From: Symbiodinium natans
Taxonomy: Eukaryota > Sar > Dinophyceae > Suessiales > Symbiodiniaceae
Direction of reading: 5' to 3'
NCBI GenBank assembly: GCA_905221605.1
Contig: CAJNDS010002401.1
Location: forward strand, 107,001 to 171,000
Length of the DNA: 64,000 nucleotides
The translations under genes were made by a program, and so were the position numbers. Position 1 is the first letter of the stretch. The number at the start of each line of letters is the position of its first letter. Positions 12,542 through 24,966 of the stretch are shown piece by piece. The notes under the pieces are model-generated. The model did not search any database, was not told where the DNA came from, and saw nothing but the letters and a program-made list of their open reading frames with translations.

Positions 12542-13695
12542 TTCATCGGTTTACAGGCACGCACGACATTCTCGGATTTCAGTCTTCAGGTCCATTGATG
12601 GGTTGTGCTTCGTTCGATATGTCTTTGCCAGCAACTGCGAAAGGCGTTTATGTGGGTGTTCGGCAATGGCGGGCTGACAAGAAAGCGTTCTGTCGAATCG
12701 ACAATCTTTTCAGGGATGATTGCGTTGCTTCGGTTAGCATCCTGGACATACCTCCTGTGCCAGATCTTGGTCGAAGAGTCGAGTTGCAGCCAAATTTCAT
12801 GCATCATTTTGATCTTTATTGGAACCAGCACATGTTCGAATTATCCATCGATCAGGCTGTCACCACTCGTGCTAGAGTGCTGCATGGAGAGGCAGAAGTT
12901 GCCTCCCCTCTCGCTCAAGTTTTCGTGTGGATCCATACAAATTCTCGCACTCACCCAAGTATGGCGAGTTTCAAGCCCTTACCTTCGATGGTACAGCTGG
13001 ATGCAAAGATCACATGCTCATTATGTCAGCGAAATGGCTCCTTTCTTCGGCCACTTTGGTCGGTGTGTCCTATATGTTTATCGTGGATTTGCAGTGAACA
13101 CATTCAGCAGGAACCTGGGAGCAACTGTCCCAACTGTCCAAGCCAGCTATTGGACTTTGTTGGGGGGAGTACTTTCGAAGGAAGTACGCCGTACGTGGAT
13201 GCCAGTGCTTTCTTCGAGGAAGGCTTCTGGCAAGATGCACCGAAAACCAAATTTCATGGAGTGGTGGCGAAGGTGTTGCGGAAACACCGTCAATTTATCA
13301 GCAGCTGTCCTTCTGCTGTGAAGCTTCTGCCGGATCCAGATCACAAGCCCCACATGAGCAAGAGGCAATGGGAGCAGCTTATGTTCAGAGGTCGAGCAAT
13401 CATAGATTTCTTGGACCAGAGGCAACATAGAGTTCTTTTTCATTTTCTTCACGATCAAGCAGCAGGATTGGGCGAGGCTAACGCAAGCTTGCAAAACAAT
13501 CTACCAGATCCTGATGAAAGCTTTTCTTCTGCAGAGTGGCGTCGCGTTGCCTTGGATTACGCCCTGCAGCTGCAGTCCGCGCTGGCAGCAGAAAAAAACA
13601 GCCGACGGCCATTGGCAACAGACCTTGCGAAGGCGTCCGGCACCATGTGTTATTTAGTGAAATTGAGTGTGCGTGTGTGTGTCGGTCGTTCTTGA
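12542..13695 (+). CDS. F-box/zinc-binding paralogue 1, 5' end lost in gap
   Basis: Open from the gap for about 384 codons. It holds a beta-rich middle segment (GFQSSGPLMGCASF, YVGVRQW, CRIDNLF, PLAQVFVWI) and then a zinc-binding module with C-x2-C, C-PI-C, C-x2-H and C-PN-C pairs ending QLLDFVGGST. The next 120 residues are mostly helical in character and absent from paralogue 2. The F-box expected from paralogue 2 would lie in the gap. The reading probably leaves the true frame near 13620-13695: a likely last exon follows acceptor TTGGACAG at about 13779 and ends with a stop near 13872. Probable role: ubiquitin-ligase-type adaptor, inferred from the paralogue. Confidence 0.7.
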
Positions 13696-13941
13696 CTGCG
13701 TGAAAGGATAACAAAAATACCAGTCAAAGAACTAGAAAGTGTGCTGTCGACTTGAAAATATGTATTTCTTGGACAGGATATTTCTGCGACTTCCACAACT
13801 TCTCCAGGGAATTGGCAACTTCGCGTACCAGCAGATCACGAACGCAGCACTTCTGACTGCAGATGCACCTGACATACACTTATTATACTTTTATATTACT
13901 TAAAGCATTAATATTTGTGATTCATTCTGTTTTTTTTCGAG

Positions 13942-14903
13942 GCGATTATGAAGGCGGTGCTCTTCCAGCGGATGTGACGCAGACACTTGCAACGTATTTC
14001 TTTTCTTATGAATACTTGAAGAGTCTGGCTGGCACCTGCAAGCGATTGCTTGCAGCTGTGCGGAGTCGCGAACTCTGGCGAAGGCGCACCGTGACTTTAG
14101 ATGTTCCTGAATTTGATGATCCACGCAAGGCGCGTGCAATGATGGCAGCTTATTGTGCGGCAGCGCGCGTGATACTGAACGTTCGTCATCTTGCTATGTT
14201 GCATGTGTTTCCTCCACGCTTTCTGCTTCAGTGGCAACACGAAATTGTTCCTCACTTTCTTCACGCCGAGAACATCGCGGGTTTTCAGTCGTCGGGCCCT
14301 CTGATGGGATGCGCGTCTTTCCAGCTGTCTTTGCCAGAGACTGCGCGGTCCGTGTATGTCGGAGTTCAACAATGGCGAGATCGCAAAACTGCATACTGCA
14401 GAATCGACAACGTTTTCACAGATGACTGTAATATTTCTCTGAGCCTTCTGAATGTTCCTCCTGTGCCACACAATGGTCGAAGCATCAGTCTGCGTCCAAA
14501 CCACAAGCATTTGTTTGAGATCACTTGGAATCAGCGAATATTCGAGCTATGCATAGACAACGTCGGCATATCTCGCGCCAGAGTTTCAGTGCAAGGTTAC
14601 GAATCAGTGGCCCCCCTGGCGCAAGTCTTCGTGTGGATTTTTACGAATGGTCGCACGCAGCCAAGCGATGCTTCTTTCCATCCGCTGCCTTCTGCAGCGC
14701 AAGTGGACGCCCGCATCACATGTGCGTTGTGTGAGCGGGATTACACATTGGCCCGACCGCAGTGGTCAACGTGTCCGCTGTGCTTGTCTTGGATTTGCAG
14801 CGATCATATTCCGCGGGCACCTTATCGAAAATGTCCGAATTGCCCGAACCAGCTGCTGGACTACGTTGGTGGAAGCACTACACACATCGTGTACGTCTCT
14901 TGA
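13942..14903 (+). CDS. F-box-like/zinc-binding paralogue 2
   Basis: Open frame after a T-rich acceptor ending CGAG at 13941; no initiator ATG is evident, so a 5' exon is probable. It starts with an F-box-like segment (LPADVTQTLATYFF, LAGTCKRLL, LWRRRTV). The same beta-rich domain as paralogue 1 follows, then zinc-binding pairs CALC, CPLC, CSDH and CPNC ending QLLDYVGGST. The shared part is clearly homologous to paralogue 1, about half the residues matching by eye. The frame stops soon after GGST, where paralogue 1 continues, so this copy is either truncated or spliced onward to the nuclease gene starting near 15317. Likely an F-box substrate adaptor. Confidence 0.7.
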
Positions 14904-15256
14904 GAATGATTTATTTATTGTTTGGATATACATAGAGATGAAAACAAAGAGCTCAAACATAAGTCCATAAGAACACAAGAGAGACTGTAAATTATTCATT
15001 GAAAGTGGCGAGTCATACATAGACGAGGAAGCTTCTGCGTCAGCTTTCACTGAACAAGATTATTGTGGAGGGTCGTCGTCGTCGTCTTCAGCACGCCGCC
15101 AGACTCCCATGACCAAGGTCTTTCTATACTTGCCAGCATGCACGTTCTCATGCTGGCTACACAAGCGAAGTTTGCTTTTGCTGCCTTAGCTTTAGCGAAA
15201 GAATAATAAAGACTTTTTTTTTCTACTCAGACATCTCAGGTGAGTTCCAGTTTCCC

Positions 15257-18200
15257 TTGAATACGTTGGTTGGCAATGTCTTGAACGAGCCCTCGCCAAC
15301 GCTTCCTGTGTTCCAGGTGCCAGATGATCATGCGACCAGAGACGTCTCCACAATTGCTTCCTGCAGCAGGTTGAAGGATCTTCACGCTGCCCCACAGGAC
15401 GCGAAGATTCGATTCGAGCACGAAGATCACAAATATTTCTTTGAAGGTAAAGTGATTGCGAGAAGCGTGCCTTGTCTGAAAGCAAAGCCTTTTGTGAGGA
15501 CTGATCTACAGCTTCTTGGAGAGTATTTTTTAACGGCCCTTTTTTGTATGCGCAGCTCAGGTCACTGGACTCATTCACGAGTTTACAGAGCCCTTTGATC
15601 CTGAAGAAGCACTCGCAAAAATGAAAGCCGGCAAGAATTGGCCCAGGACCGACTACTTATCGCCTGATCTGAACGTCGATGCTTTCGCGCAGATGCTTGC
15701 AGCTGTGGATTTCGATGGCAAAGAAGAAGCGTTGCAGGTTTTGAGCACAGCACTTCCCGATCTTGAGAAGCTATGCAAAATACTTGCAGAGGCTCGTGAA
15801 TCAGGTATTGCTGACTTGGCAGAACTTATCGACTTCATGGTTCTGGCGGACAATGAGATTATCGGTTTGTGGCTGCAAAAGAGGAACACGGCTGCAAACT
15901 CAGGTACCTGGATGCATGCGATGTTAGAGCACACGCTGAATGGTTTTCAAATACAGCCAGGTGTTATGGAAACGGAGCTTGGTCTTGCTATGCAATTCTT
16001 GGCAGAACACGCTGACTGCACAGTTTTTCGCACAGAATGGGCAATACACGCGCCCCGAGAAAATTTGGCTGGCTCCATCGACCTTGTGTTGTACAAGCCC
16101 AGTCTTGAAAAGTACATCCTCGTGGACTGGAAGAGAAGCGAAAAGCTCTCGCACAAGTATTCGAGCTTTGGAAAGACGATGCAGCATCCTCTCGAACATG
16201 TACCAGACTGCCAAGGCGAGCAATACAGGCTGCAACTTAACATCTATAGATGGATATTGGAGGCGTACTACGACGTTTCAGTCAGCGAAATGTATGTCGT
16301 CTGTACTCACCCAGTTCACAGCCCTCGACCTTTCTTGGATCTTGTTCCTGACATGCAAGAAGCTGTGTCGATACTGATGCAGCATGTTCGAGATTCTGAC
16401 TTAGCAGATGAAGAAGCACAAGGTTTCCGCGCCTTGGAAGAGAATGTGTCTCCGACAATACCATTCGAGGTAGTTTTGCCTAGCCACAGTGGAGCAGAGA
16501 TGCACACTCAAGACGAGCTCGCTGTGGCGCTTGGAGGGCTTCTGGACGAAGATGACGCACAAATTCCTAGCGCAGCTAAGAAAAGAAGACTCATGCCAGG
16601 AGCGGCCGAGTCCATAGCAAAATTTTCGCAGAGTTTTGCTAAGGCAGCTGCCATCAATGCCGATGAACTCGACACCTGCGTGCCAGACGTACCGCAAGAT
16701 GGCTTAGCAATACTGACACACACGCGAGCTATGCTGCAGGAACTGAAAAATAGATTTCCAGCGTGTGCAGAGCAGTCTCATCGCATCATTCTCTTGGCAG
16801 CACACATAGCCGAAAGCAAGATTCCGGACAGGCCCATGCTTACTGATCTGGCAGCAGTTGCATGGCTGGTCGAGGGCGAAAGACACATGAGAGTGCATAA
16901 AGGATTCCTTTGGATCTTTAACGGCGACGGTTCCTTCCTACCTTTTTCCGGAATTCCTCCAGAAGCTGTTCTACATCGACTTGGCTTGTTCTTTAAAATT
17001 CTGGAAGGCTCTTTCAAGCGCCTGAAAGAAAGCGTTCGCAGAGAACATTGGTGTGTGGCGAACAGCATTATGGCTGATATTCAGAATTTCGAAACAGAGG
17101 AAGATTATTATCGTGCTTGCATAGAAGCAGCCCAACTACATGCGCGCTCAGACAACATTGAGGAAGCAGAAGCGCGAGTGGAAGGTCTCGAAGAAGATGC
17201 GGATGGGAGCGTTGCTGTTATGGATCAACCACAGCGTCGAGGAAGAGCAGCTGCAAAGCCTTGGACAATTCATGCAGCTGAAAAGGCATGGAAATTATGC
17301 CAGTGCTTGAAGGCAGAGTTCATGCACACCAAGATTATTGCGCTCATCGTGGAATGGTGTGAAACAGAAGATCAACGTCGACCTGCTGTGTGTTACACAG
17401 ACAGCTGCTTTGTTTATGACGCGGACCCCGCCCTCCACGTGAAGCAGGTAAAAAAGAGTCCGAGCAACAACTGTTACATTTCAATCCCACATGCTCTTCT
17501 TGATCCTGTGCTGGAAGAGAACCAGAGGCGGCTATATCGTTTTTACGAGCGAACATTTTGGGCAAACCACGACGTGTTTATTTGCTGCCAGGCCGCTATC
17601 GCTCTGGCCAAGCGCGGCCTCAACATCGATCGTTGCTTTATAGGAATATCTCCAGGTGGAGTTGGTCAAAGTCTATTTTCTCAACACATTGCTGAAATGT
17701 ATGGCCACAATCACGCGTTCTTCGATCCGAACATCTGGCATATCGAGGAAGAGCTGCGCAAGCAAGTGGAGTCTTTCGCCAGATGCTTTGTCATCACAGG
17801 TCAAGAAGCGCCGGAATCGTCAAAGAAGATGCACCTGGACCTTTTCAAGAAGACAATGTCCGGCGACGGCGTGATGGGTCGCAAACCGTATGGTTACACG
17901 ACTCGAATGTTCAGCATTATTGGCTGGAAACGTCTAGAGGTGAATCGCCTCATGCACTTCGTAGGCGTCAACACGGGCAACTTCAACTCTATATTTCGCA
18001 GAGCGTTCATCTACGTCCTCAAAGCTCGGTTTATTCATGAAAAGTTTCTGGCAAAGTATCCAGATCACGAATTGGACGGCATTTTTGCTGCTGATTATTC
18101 TTTGAGCAAGTATATTCCACAATCACAATGTTGCCTGGCTGGCTTGCGTTTTCAATGGGCTTTTGAGCGAGAATATAATCTAGAAGATTGCTACAGGGTC

Positions 18201-21200
18201 ATTGAAGACTACGTGAACGGCGGCGATGGCTACCTGACGGAGGACATGATGCGCGCCGCTTGCAATCTTCCGGTGCGACAGAGACATGCAGATGTAGGAG
18301 ATGCAGGCATTGGCAATCTCCTTGCAGGCGATAAAACACTTCAGGAGGAAGAAACCCGTAAACAGAGCGAGTGGTCAAGCTTTCAGATTTTCCTGATGAG
18401 CAAAATGCTGGATATGTCCATGGAGACGTTATCTTTCCATGAGTTCAAAACGAAAATAAGCTTGAAAGATCGGCAAGCGCCAAACATGCCAAAGGATCAA
18501 CTCTGGGACGAAATGCTGCGGAAGGACATCGTCAGGGAAGCCATTGTCACGGGCAAGACTAGCAAGGCGCGTGGCGGTCGTTATATACCAAGACTGGATC
18601 TCCAGAAACGTCTTGAGGACATCTGCGACGTCAAGAAGGATGGCGTTCGCTTGCTTTTTGAGGAGCAGCATGATGTGGCACGATTGCAGCTTTTCGCCAC
18701 TGGTTGTGCTTGGCGATCTTTGAACGTAGAGGTCATGCAAGAGTACTACGCTGCCGTTCAAAAGGGTTTGCAAAGCAAAAAGGCAGGCAGAAAAGCTACT
18801 TCCGAAGTCGCCAAGATCAATTCTGTTGAGGATTCAAGCAAGAAGATCAAAGAGCGTGAAGACAGCATCGGACGCATCATCCGTGGAGAAATTCGTCCTC
18901 CAAATTCTCCTCGTGTGAAGAGACGAAAACACGGCAAGCGTGCGCAGGAGGAGGTTGAGGACGAGCCGTCGGCTGACATTGTGCATCCCCAAGGCCACGT
19001 GACAGCAAAAACTGTGGAGTATCACTTTTGCGATGATCCATCATACTCCGTGCGCTCACGACGATACGGCAGAAATCCTTGCGCACAGACCATGTCGAGA
19101 AGCATTCAGGCTCACGTTGTGGACGAGCACAGCATCGACTTGGACATCCAAAACTGCGCCTTCACTTTATTGTTTCAGATTCTGCAACAAGCTAGTCCTA
19201 GCCCTCCAATGACGGACGACCTTCAGAACTTTCTGGAAGAGCTAGCTTGGCGTCGCCAGGACGTCATTGCTAGACTGCCCACGACAAATGCTGAAGGCAA
19301 AGAGCTGTTAAACGTGGTGCTGAATGGGGGCAATGCTCCGAACAACCTGCAAGATCATCCAGATATTCAAAAACTGCAGCAGATATCCGTTTATTTCAGG
19401 TGGCTGGCTTGCAATCTGCTATACGACGACTACATGTCTCTGAAAGACAACCCAAAAAAAACATTTCCAACGGCGAGCATGCTTTCGCTGATGTGGACGG
19501 CGGTTGAGGATTGGATCCTTGATGTTTGGAGTGAGTATGTACTTTCTTTGAGCCCGCAACCGCCTGCGCATTTATCTCTGCATTTCGATGGTCTCAGGAT
19601 TTCCAAAAGTTTCGTTTCCGATGAAAGTGCCTTCATCGCTTCGTGCGAGCAGCATATTGCTGAGAAGACTGGGTTCAAGGTCAAGATTATTCGGAAGCAT
19701 CTCAAGTGTGTTTTTGATTGCTTTCGAGACGACGCAGAGACCTGCACGCTCCTGACAAACGTGCCTGAGGTTTGCATGGCCAGGGGCAATTGCATTCCGT
19801 GCTCGATGTGGCACGCAATGCCCTTTCTTCGCTCAGGCATCGAGGCCGCTTTGCAGGATCCAGACAAGAAGGCCAATCAAGATTTTGAGACTCAAGGATG
19901 CAGAGAGTATGGTCAGACGGCGAGCTTGCTGGGTGCAAATCTAATGTGTTGCGTTGGGCTTCCGCCAGAACGTGTGAAGTCATTTTTGCTTCACAGTGAA
20001 GATTCAGGAATGCCTCATTGTGTGGCAGTACAGACAAACGCCGACGGAACTTATTATTCAGTCTTTGACGGCAACAATGTCAGACGACTGTCGTCGCAAG
20101 CATTCCGTTCAGCAATTATCACAGGCACAGACGGATCCACTGTGGTATCTTTCTGGCAGAGAAGAGGACAGGAAAAAATCAATCTTGAAGCGGCGCTTCT
20201 GCAGCTTCGGGCCGGCGCGTCTTCCACGTCGAGCAGTGATGACGAGGAGGCTCAGCCACTTCCTCGAGAATTTCTCATTGACGAAGATGGTGTGATGTCA
20301 TTATCGGACAAGATATTGGATGCGTTGTGTTGCGAGGTAGAACATGTCTTGTCAGATCTGAGCAAATACATTCAGCGACAAGACGGCAAAGCAATTTGTC
20401 CTTTCTGTCCCTTTCGATCATTCAAGCAAAAGAGACTTCTGGCGCATCACATCCACAAGCATCACACGAAGGAGAAGCAGTGCGTGTGTTCTGGCACGAA
20501 ACAAAAGAAAATCATTTATGCGTTACACGATTATGCAGCAGCCATGCAAGAGACTCCGCGCAACTCGTATCTTCAAGACAGTGCCAAAATAATTCGCAAT
20601 AGCGTGCATCCACCGCTGAGCGACAGACAAAACAACATCGACAAGGAGCTGCGCTTAGTGCTACGTTCCAGTGGACCCGCATATATCAATGCCGCTTGCA
20701 TTGATACAGATTGTCAGCTGAGAAGAGTTCGGAATATTTACTATGATCACAGCTTCGCGGACATGCTGCTGCAGGAGATAATTTTGCATCACGGTCAAGA
20801 CGCCTGTCTGACAAAAACAATTGTAAGCTTGTTTTAGTTTCTGCAACACCGTAGAATAACATGCTCGCTAAAGCAGCATCGCTAAGTCTGCGTGCTCAGG
20901 TGAAGAGTATATGGCCTCGTTTTCATATCGCCGCACATGACTCCGGCAATCAACTTTCTGCACTCCTTCCGCGGCATGTAAGTTACTGGTTGCCTCTTCT
21001 AGAAGATGTTTCTCAGTCGGAAGCTTTTCAGGAGCAGCTTTCCGTCATGCGCAGATCCTTGGAGATTAACAAGGAATGGCTATACGTCAGCCTTGACGCA
21101 ACCATGAAGCTTTGCATGAAGCTGTGTGGTCAGGAGTCATACAGAAAACCTAAAAAAGTTCGCGATGCAGCGCCTTTTGGAGATGACTGCGCTTGGAGAA

Positions 21201-22342
21201 GACTGTTGACGGTTCGGGGCAGATCTGGCGCCGTGCTTATGCTTCACCCGCTTGTCTCGGAAAAGTCCGAGCACATCGTTTCAGCTTTTCGCGCGGGCTT
21301 CGCGTCCAATCAGCTGGAGATGATACAGTACATAGCGTCCGACAGTCCCTCGTCGAAATTGTTTGCGGAAGCAAAGCAGATCTGCGTGAACTTGGCGGGC
21401 ATTTGCTTGGATCCAATTCATCTTGCCATCGTCTACGAGTACGCGCAGTGGAATAAGAAGACAGCAGGCTCAAAAAAACTCCGACTTATTTTGAAGAAGG
21501 TGCTTGCAGTGAATCCCCACATCATTTCAAACTTTGAGCAAAGCCTTTTCACTGGAGAGTCTTCCAGGCCTCTCACATCCGACGAAGAAGAAGCCAGAGC
21601 TCAGGTACAGGACCGCAGCATGGATGTAAACGACGCCAAGCAGCTCCTGCAAGAAATCGATGTCCGTGAGCCGTTTCAGACGAGGGTGCTTTTTATTCGA
21701 TACATAGCAGCGATCTGTGCACTGTATCCGAAAGAAGTAAGCAGAAAGGTCACGGGCGCAAACAAAGAAGTTTACAGAGTGCTGTGGTCGGCATGTGCGC
21801 CGGATCGACTTGAATGGCTCTTCAACAACATCAGGATTCGTCACAAGGTGCCCAAAGAAATTCTACCCTTTTTACCAAGTGGGACATCGTCGAACGAAGC
21901 ACTCCACGCCGAGATCAATTCCTGGAATCGCAGCACGCAGGCATTGCACAGATCGACTCTGGAATTGAAACTGCGTTTTTACACTTACATTAAACTTCTG
22001 GCGCATCACCTAGCCACTTGCTTCCCGACTTCCACACTGACAACAGAAGCAATACTTCTGGCCAGAAGTGTAAATCGCAGCCTATGGTCAGCGAAGGCGT
22101 GGTCTGATTTCTGTGAAGAACAACAGGGCACTCGCAAAAGACAGAGCAAAGCTCGTCTTCCTTTGGCGACGGCGAGGGAGTGTGAGAAGAGCCTCGTAAA
22201 AAAATGGCTGTCAAAAAAACCAGCCAAAAAGTCTTTTCCGAAAGCGAAAAGACAGCATGTAACTCCTTTGAACGCGCCGCGAGCGCACAAGATGCGCCGC
22301 ACCGGAGTCAAGTCATCTGAAAGATTTGACGTAGGCACGTAG
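15257..22342 (+). CDS. Giant fused replication/transposition protein
   Basis: Three coding exons: 15317-15446, 15556-20822 and 20900-22342, joined in phase by a 109-nt and a 77-nt GT-AG intron (ATG 15257 is a possible start). Residues are counted from Met at 15621. RecB/Cas4-like PD-(D/E)XK nuclease: G95..H99, D154, DWK 169-171, Q205-x3-Y209. SF3-like helicase: GISPGGVGQS 675-684, GRKPYGY from 754, N784. Polymerase-like palm: DLDIQN 1173-1178, K1227..NGG, HFDG 1321-1324. Cysteine-protease-like segment: C1391, H1466, D1483. C2H2 finger: C1593, C1596, H1609/H1610, H1614/H1615. After splicing, a MULE-like DDE domain: D1800, D1882, D1905-x2-H1908, E2067. About 2,214 residues follow that Met. The modules suggest a mobile element carrying its own replication and transposition functions. 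Nuclease and DDE calls are the firmest; the polymerase and protease calls are tentative. Confidence 0.78.
20823..20899 (+). other. Phase-0 intron joining helicase/polymerase part to transposase part
   Basis: GTAAGC donor after an ATT codon and acceptor CTCAG before GTG. Removal joins two long frames exactly in phase. The in-frame stop at 20835-20837 and the ATG at 20861 lie inside the intron, so the two frames are very probably one gene. Confidence 0.8.
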
Positions 22343-22499
22343 GAGTATCTGTTTCACGCACGCAAGATGCGAACTATAAGATAAGAAAAAATGCTCGTGT
22401 GAGATGTCAGACGGTTTATCATTTACATGTTTTACTTCGTCTGGTTGAGTCCACAGCGCATAGATTTCGGTTTACAGCTATAGCAGGGAGAATCTTCAG

Positions 22500-23211
22500 T
22501 GTTAGCAATGCACTGCCCTGTATGCCGCGACGGCGTGTCCACGTGGGTCTACGTCTTACTGGATGTTTTTCGCATTCTTTCTTGTAGCCGACGGAGCATT
22601 TATTTTCCTTGTACTGCAGGTCCGAGTGTATGGAGCGCGGGGCAACGACGATTGCCCGATCTGTTTAGAGGCAGGTTTTGGCACAAAGTCGAGATGTAAT
22701 GACTGTCATGATGAATATCTGCATCCCAAGGAGAAGAAGGACCTCACGGCGCTCGTCCCATGCGGACATTCTTTTTGCTACCAATGTGTGCTTGACATGC
22801 AGGCTGTTTTCTGCTATGTGAGACTTGTATAATATTCATAAAAACAAATGGATTGGACTTTGTGTTGCATGAGCGTGCAGCAGGCTCCCAATCAGGGCAG
22901 CGAGAAGCTCAGACTAACATGCAGTGACTCGAAGCAAGCATTTGTTTTTAAACAATAAGGTGCTGCAAATGACGCACAATTCCCCGACGGACTCGAGGTG
23001 GACCTATCTGAAGATCTTTCATTTTTATACCTTGGAGATTTTCAGCTCAGGTGGTAGACGTCTGGAACGACTGGCAGGCTGTGTCGTTCTTTTGTTGGTC
23101 ATGATTCTGACTGCTTTTGATACATGTTTACAGGAGGATATCCTTCCTTTGACCAATGAAGCCAGTGTGATCAACACAGAGGCTGGAGTCCCTGTTCGTG
23201 CAGTTGAAAGA
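22500..23211 (+). CDS. RING-type zinc-finger gene, partial
   Basis: Exons 22500-22546, 22620-22802, 23051-23077 and 23134-23211 are mutually in phase. The first ends a RING (HCPVCRDGVSTW). The second starts another: CPICLEAGFG, CNDCH, then VPCGHSFCYQCV. The introns after 22802 and 23077 start GC (GCTGTT and GCTGTG); the others start GT. The last exon reads EDILPLTNEASVINTEAGVP. The second RING lacks a visible final CPxC pair, so either an exon is missing or it is degenerate. The gene follows the fused transposase by about 150 bp and may belong to the same element as a ubiquitin ligase. Confidence 0.6.
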
Positions 23212-24840
23212 GTAGCGTGTTTCTGTCTGCGCATTCATGATCGCAGGCAGGAGACACCTCACATATCGTCCTTATCTTATTTTTTTTGGCTGCCGTGCAT
23301 GTCGTTGTGATAAAGCGTAGACTATCACTAACGATCTAGAGACATAAAGACAATAGATAGCTGACTGATGATCCAGGCCGTCAACGTTCCTTTCGAGTGG
23401 TGCGGTCGGAAGCCTCAATAAGACACGCGCAAGAACTGTTGGAAGTAGTGTTTGTACCTCTCGCAATGTTGAGGTGCCATTGTGAAGTGGGACAGTAGTC
23501 CCAATCTGTTCTCCGAGGCAAGCAGTTCATGTCGAAACTTCACGAATCGCTAGTCCAACATCAAGAATTTATGCTTCAATATTTTGCACGAGGTCATTTT
23601 GGTACACGCCCACTCTGACGCCTTGTGTAGGCTGGGCAATTACAGTGTTTCACCTCCTTGCCCTCCTGGATTCCAGGCACGTTGGAGGAATCCATCTAAT
23701 CGTCACAATCGACGATGGGCCCTGGAGTGATGTTATCTTATTTTTACCTATTCGAACAATTATTTGGCAGTATTTTACTATCGCAAATTAGTGCTTTGTA
23801 TAAGTATAGTATATCGGTATGGCCTATCGAGATTGTGGCTGAGAATGATTCTTCAGTGACTGCAGCGATGAAAACTTGCAGATTCAAGACTTCTGCATCA
23901 CTTGCCCAGATGCGGCATGCCTCTTTCGGACACATTCACCTGCAATTTAGTTGCAGAGAGGATGCTTCTGCTCATGCCGACATCTTATTCGACGTTGTTT
24001 CCGTCAATCAAATTATCTTGTTGCCTTGAACGCCTGGCACTAAGATACAGGCAATATACCTGAGTTTATGCCTAAACCCTAAAGGAATAGGTTAGTCTGG
24101 TTTTGCTTTCTGAGACTGCGTGGGTGAGATAAAGTGTTAGATTGGTCCTCCGCAATCTGGCAATGACTGCTCTTCGCAATCCCTAAATTTTTTTCCTGCG
24201 ATTGAATTGGCAGGGTGTTAGCAAAGATCAGACTCTAAACCCTGAAACCTAAGTTGTAAAACGATCTTAGAATGTTACTCCATGTGGTTGGTTTGCGTCT
24301 CTAAAGACTTAGTTTGTTTTTCTACCCATTCCCCTCTACCTCTACGAATCGTTTCCCCCTTTTATTAAATACCCCCCTAATAATAAAGATACTTTCCGGA
24401 AAAACCTCCCGAAACCGAGCCCGCCTTTTAAAACCTATTCCGAATTAGGGGGGGGGTTTCAGGGCTCCTGAAACCCTGAAGCCAAGGAGGGTTTAGGGTC
24501 TAATTAGGGTTTAGGGTTTAGGGTTTAGGGCTTAGGGTTCATTAAGGGTTTAGGCTTCGGAGTCAAGGCTTTTCGCAGCACGAAGCTGTCTGCGGGCTGC
24601 CTGTCTGGCTGCCTGTAAGCCTGGCTCTCCCCTTCTCTCTGTCTCCTGTCTCTCTGTACAGCACAATGAAGTACTTCATTACTTGAGTAACCTGAAGTCT
24701 AATTTGGCAACATTTCGATAAAAATACACCCTAACAATAAAAATACTTTTCGAATTTTTAAAGGGGGGGGGGGACCCCCCGTTTAATATTAGGGGGAAGG
24801 GATTACTTCCACGACCATATACAACCATGTTAATACTAAA
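23212..24840. other. No gene recognised
   Basis: 23212-24030 is ordinary mixed-composition DNA; a 104-codon plus frame at 23715-24029 (about VFPIEI-like hydrophobic and a His-rich end) has no features I trust. Telomere-type repeats resume at about 24070 and 24500. 24300-24480 is C/A-rich. A G tract lies at 24762-24773. Confidence 0.5.
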
Positions 24841-24842
24841 TA

Positions 24843-24966
24843 ATTTCAACAGCCGCGGAGGCCGAACCGTGTGGCAAGGCACCGGGGGATTGCTATACGG
24901 GAGAGGGGGAAGCGGACGGGCCTGCTACCTGCATGTACCCCTCTTCCGTCCCGCGGCTGTTGAAAT
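24843..24966. repeat. Hairpin with 16-bp perfect inverted ends
   Basis: ATTTCAACAGCCGCGG at 24843-24858 is the exact reverse complement of 24951-24966, enclosing 92 bp. Inner segments (GGGAGAGGGGGAAGCGGACG and CCCCTCTTCCGTC) can extend the pairing. Either a small structured RNA or a decayed MITE-type element. Confidence 0.6.

Noticed and set aside
20835-20863. Two separate transposon genes split at the stop near 20837
   Set aside because: The stop and the following ATG both fall in a 77-nt GT-AG intron whose removal keeps frame and joins coherent domains.
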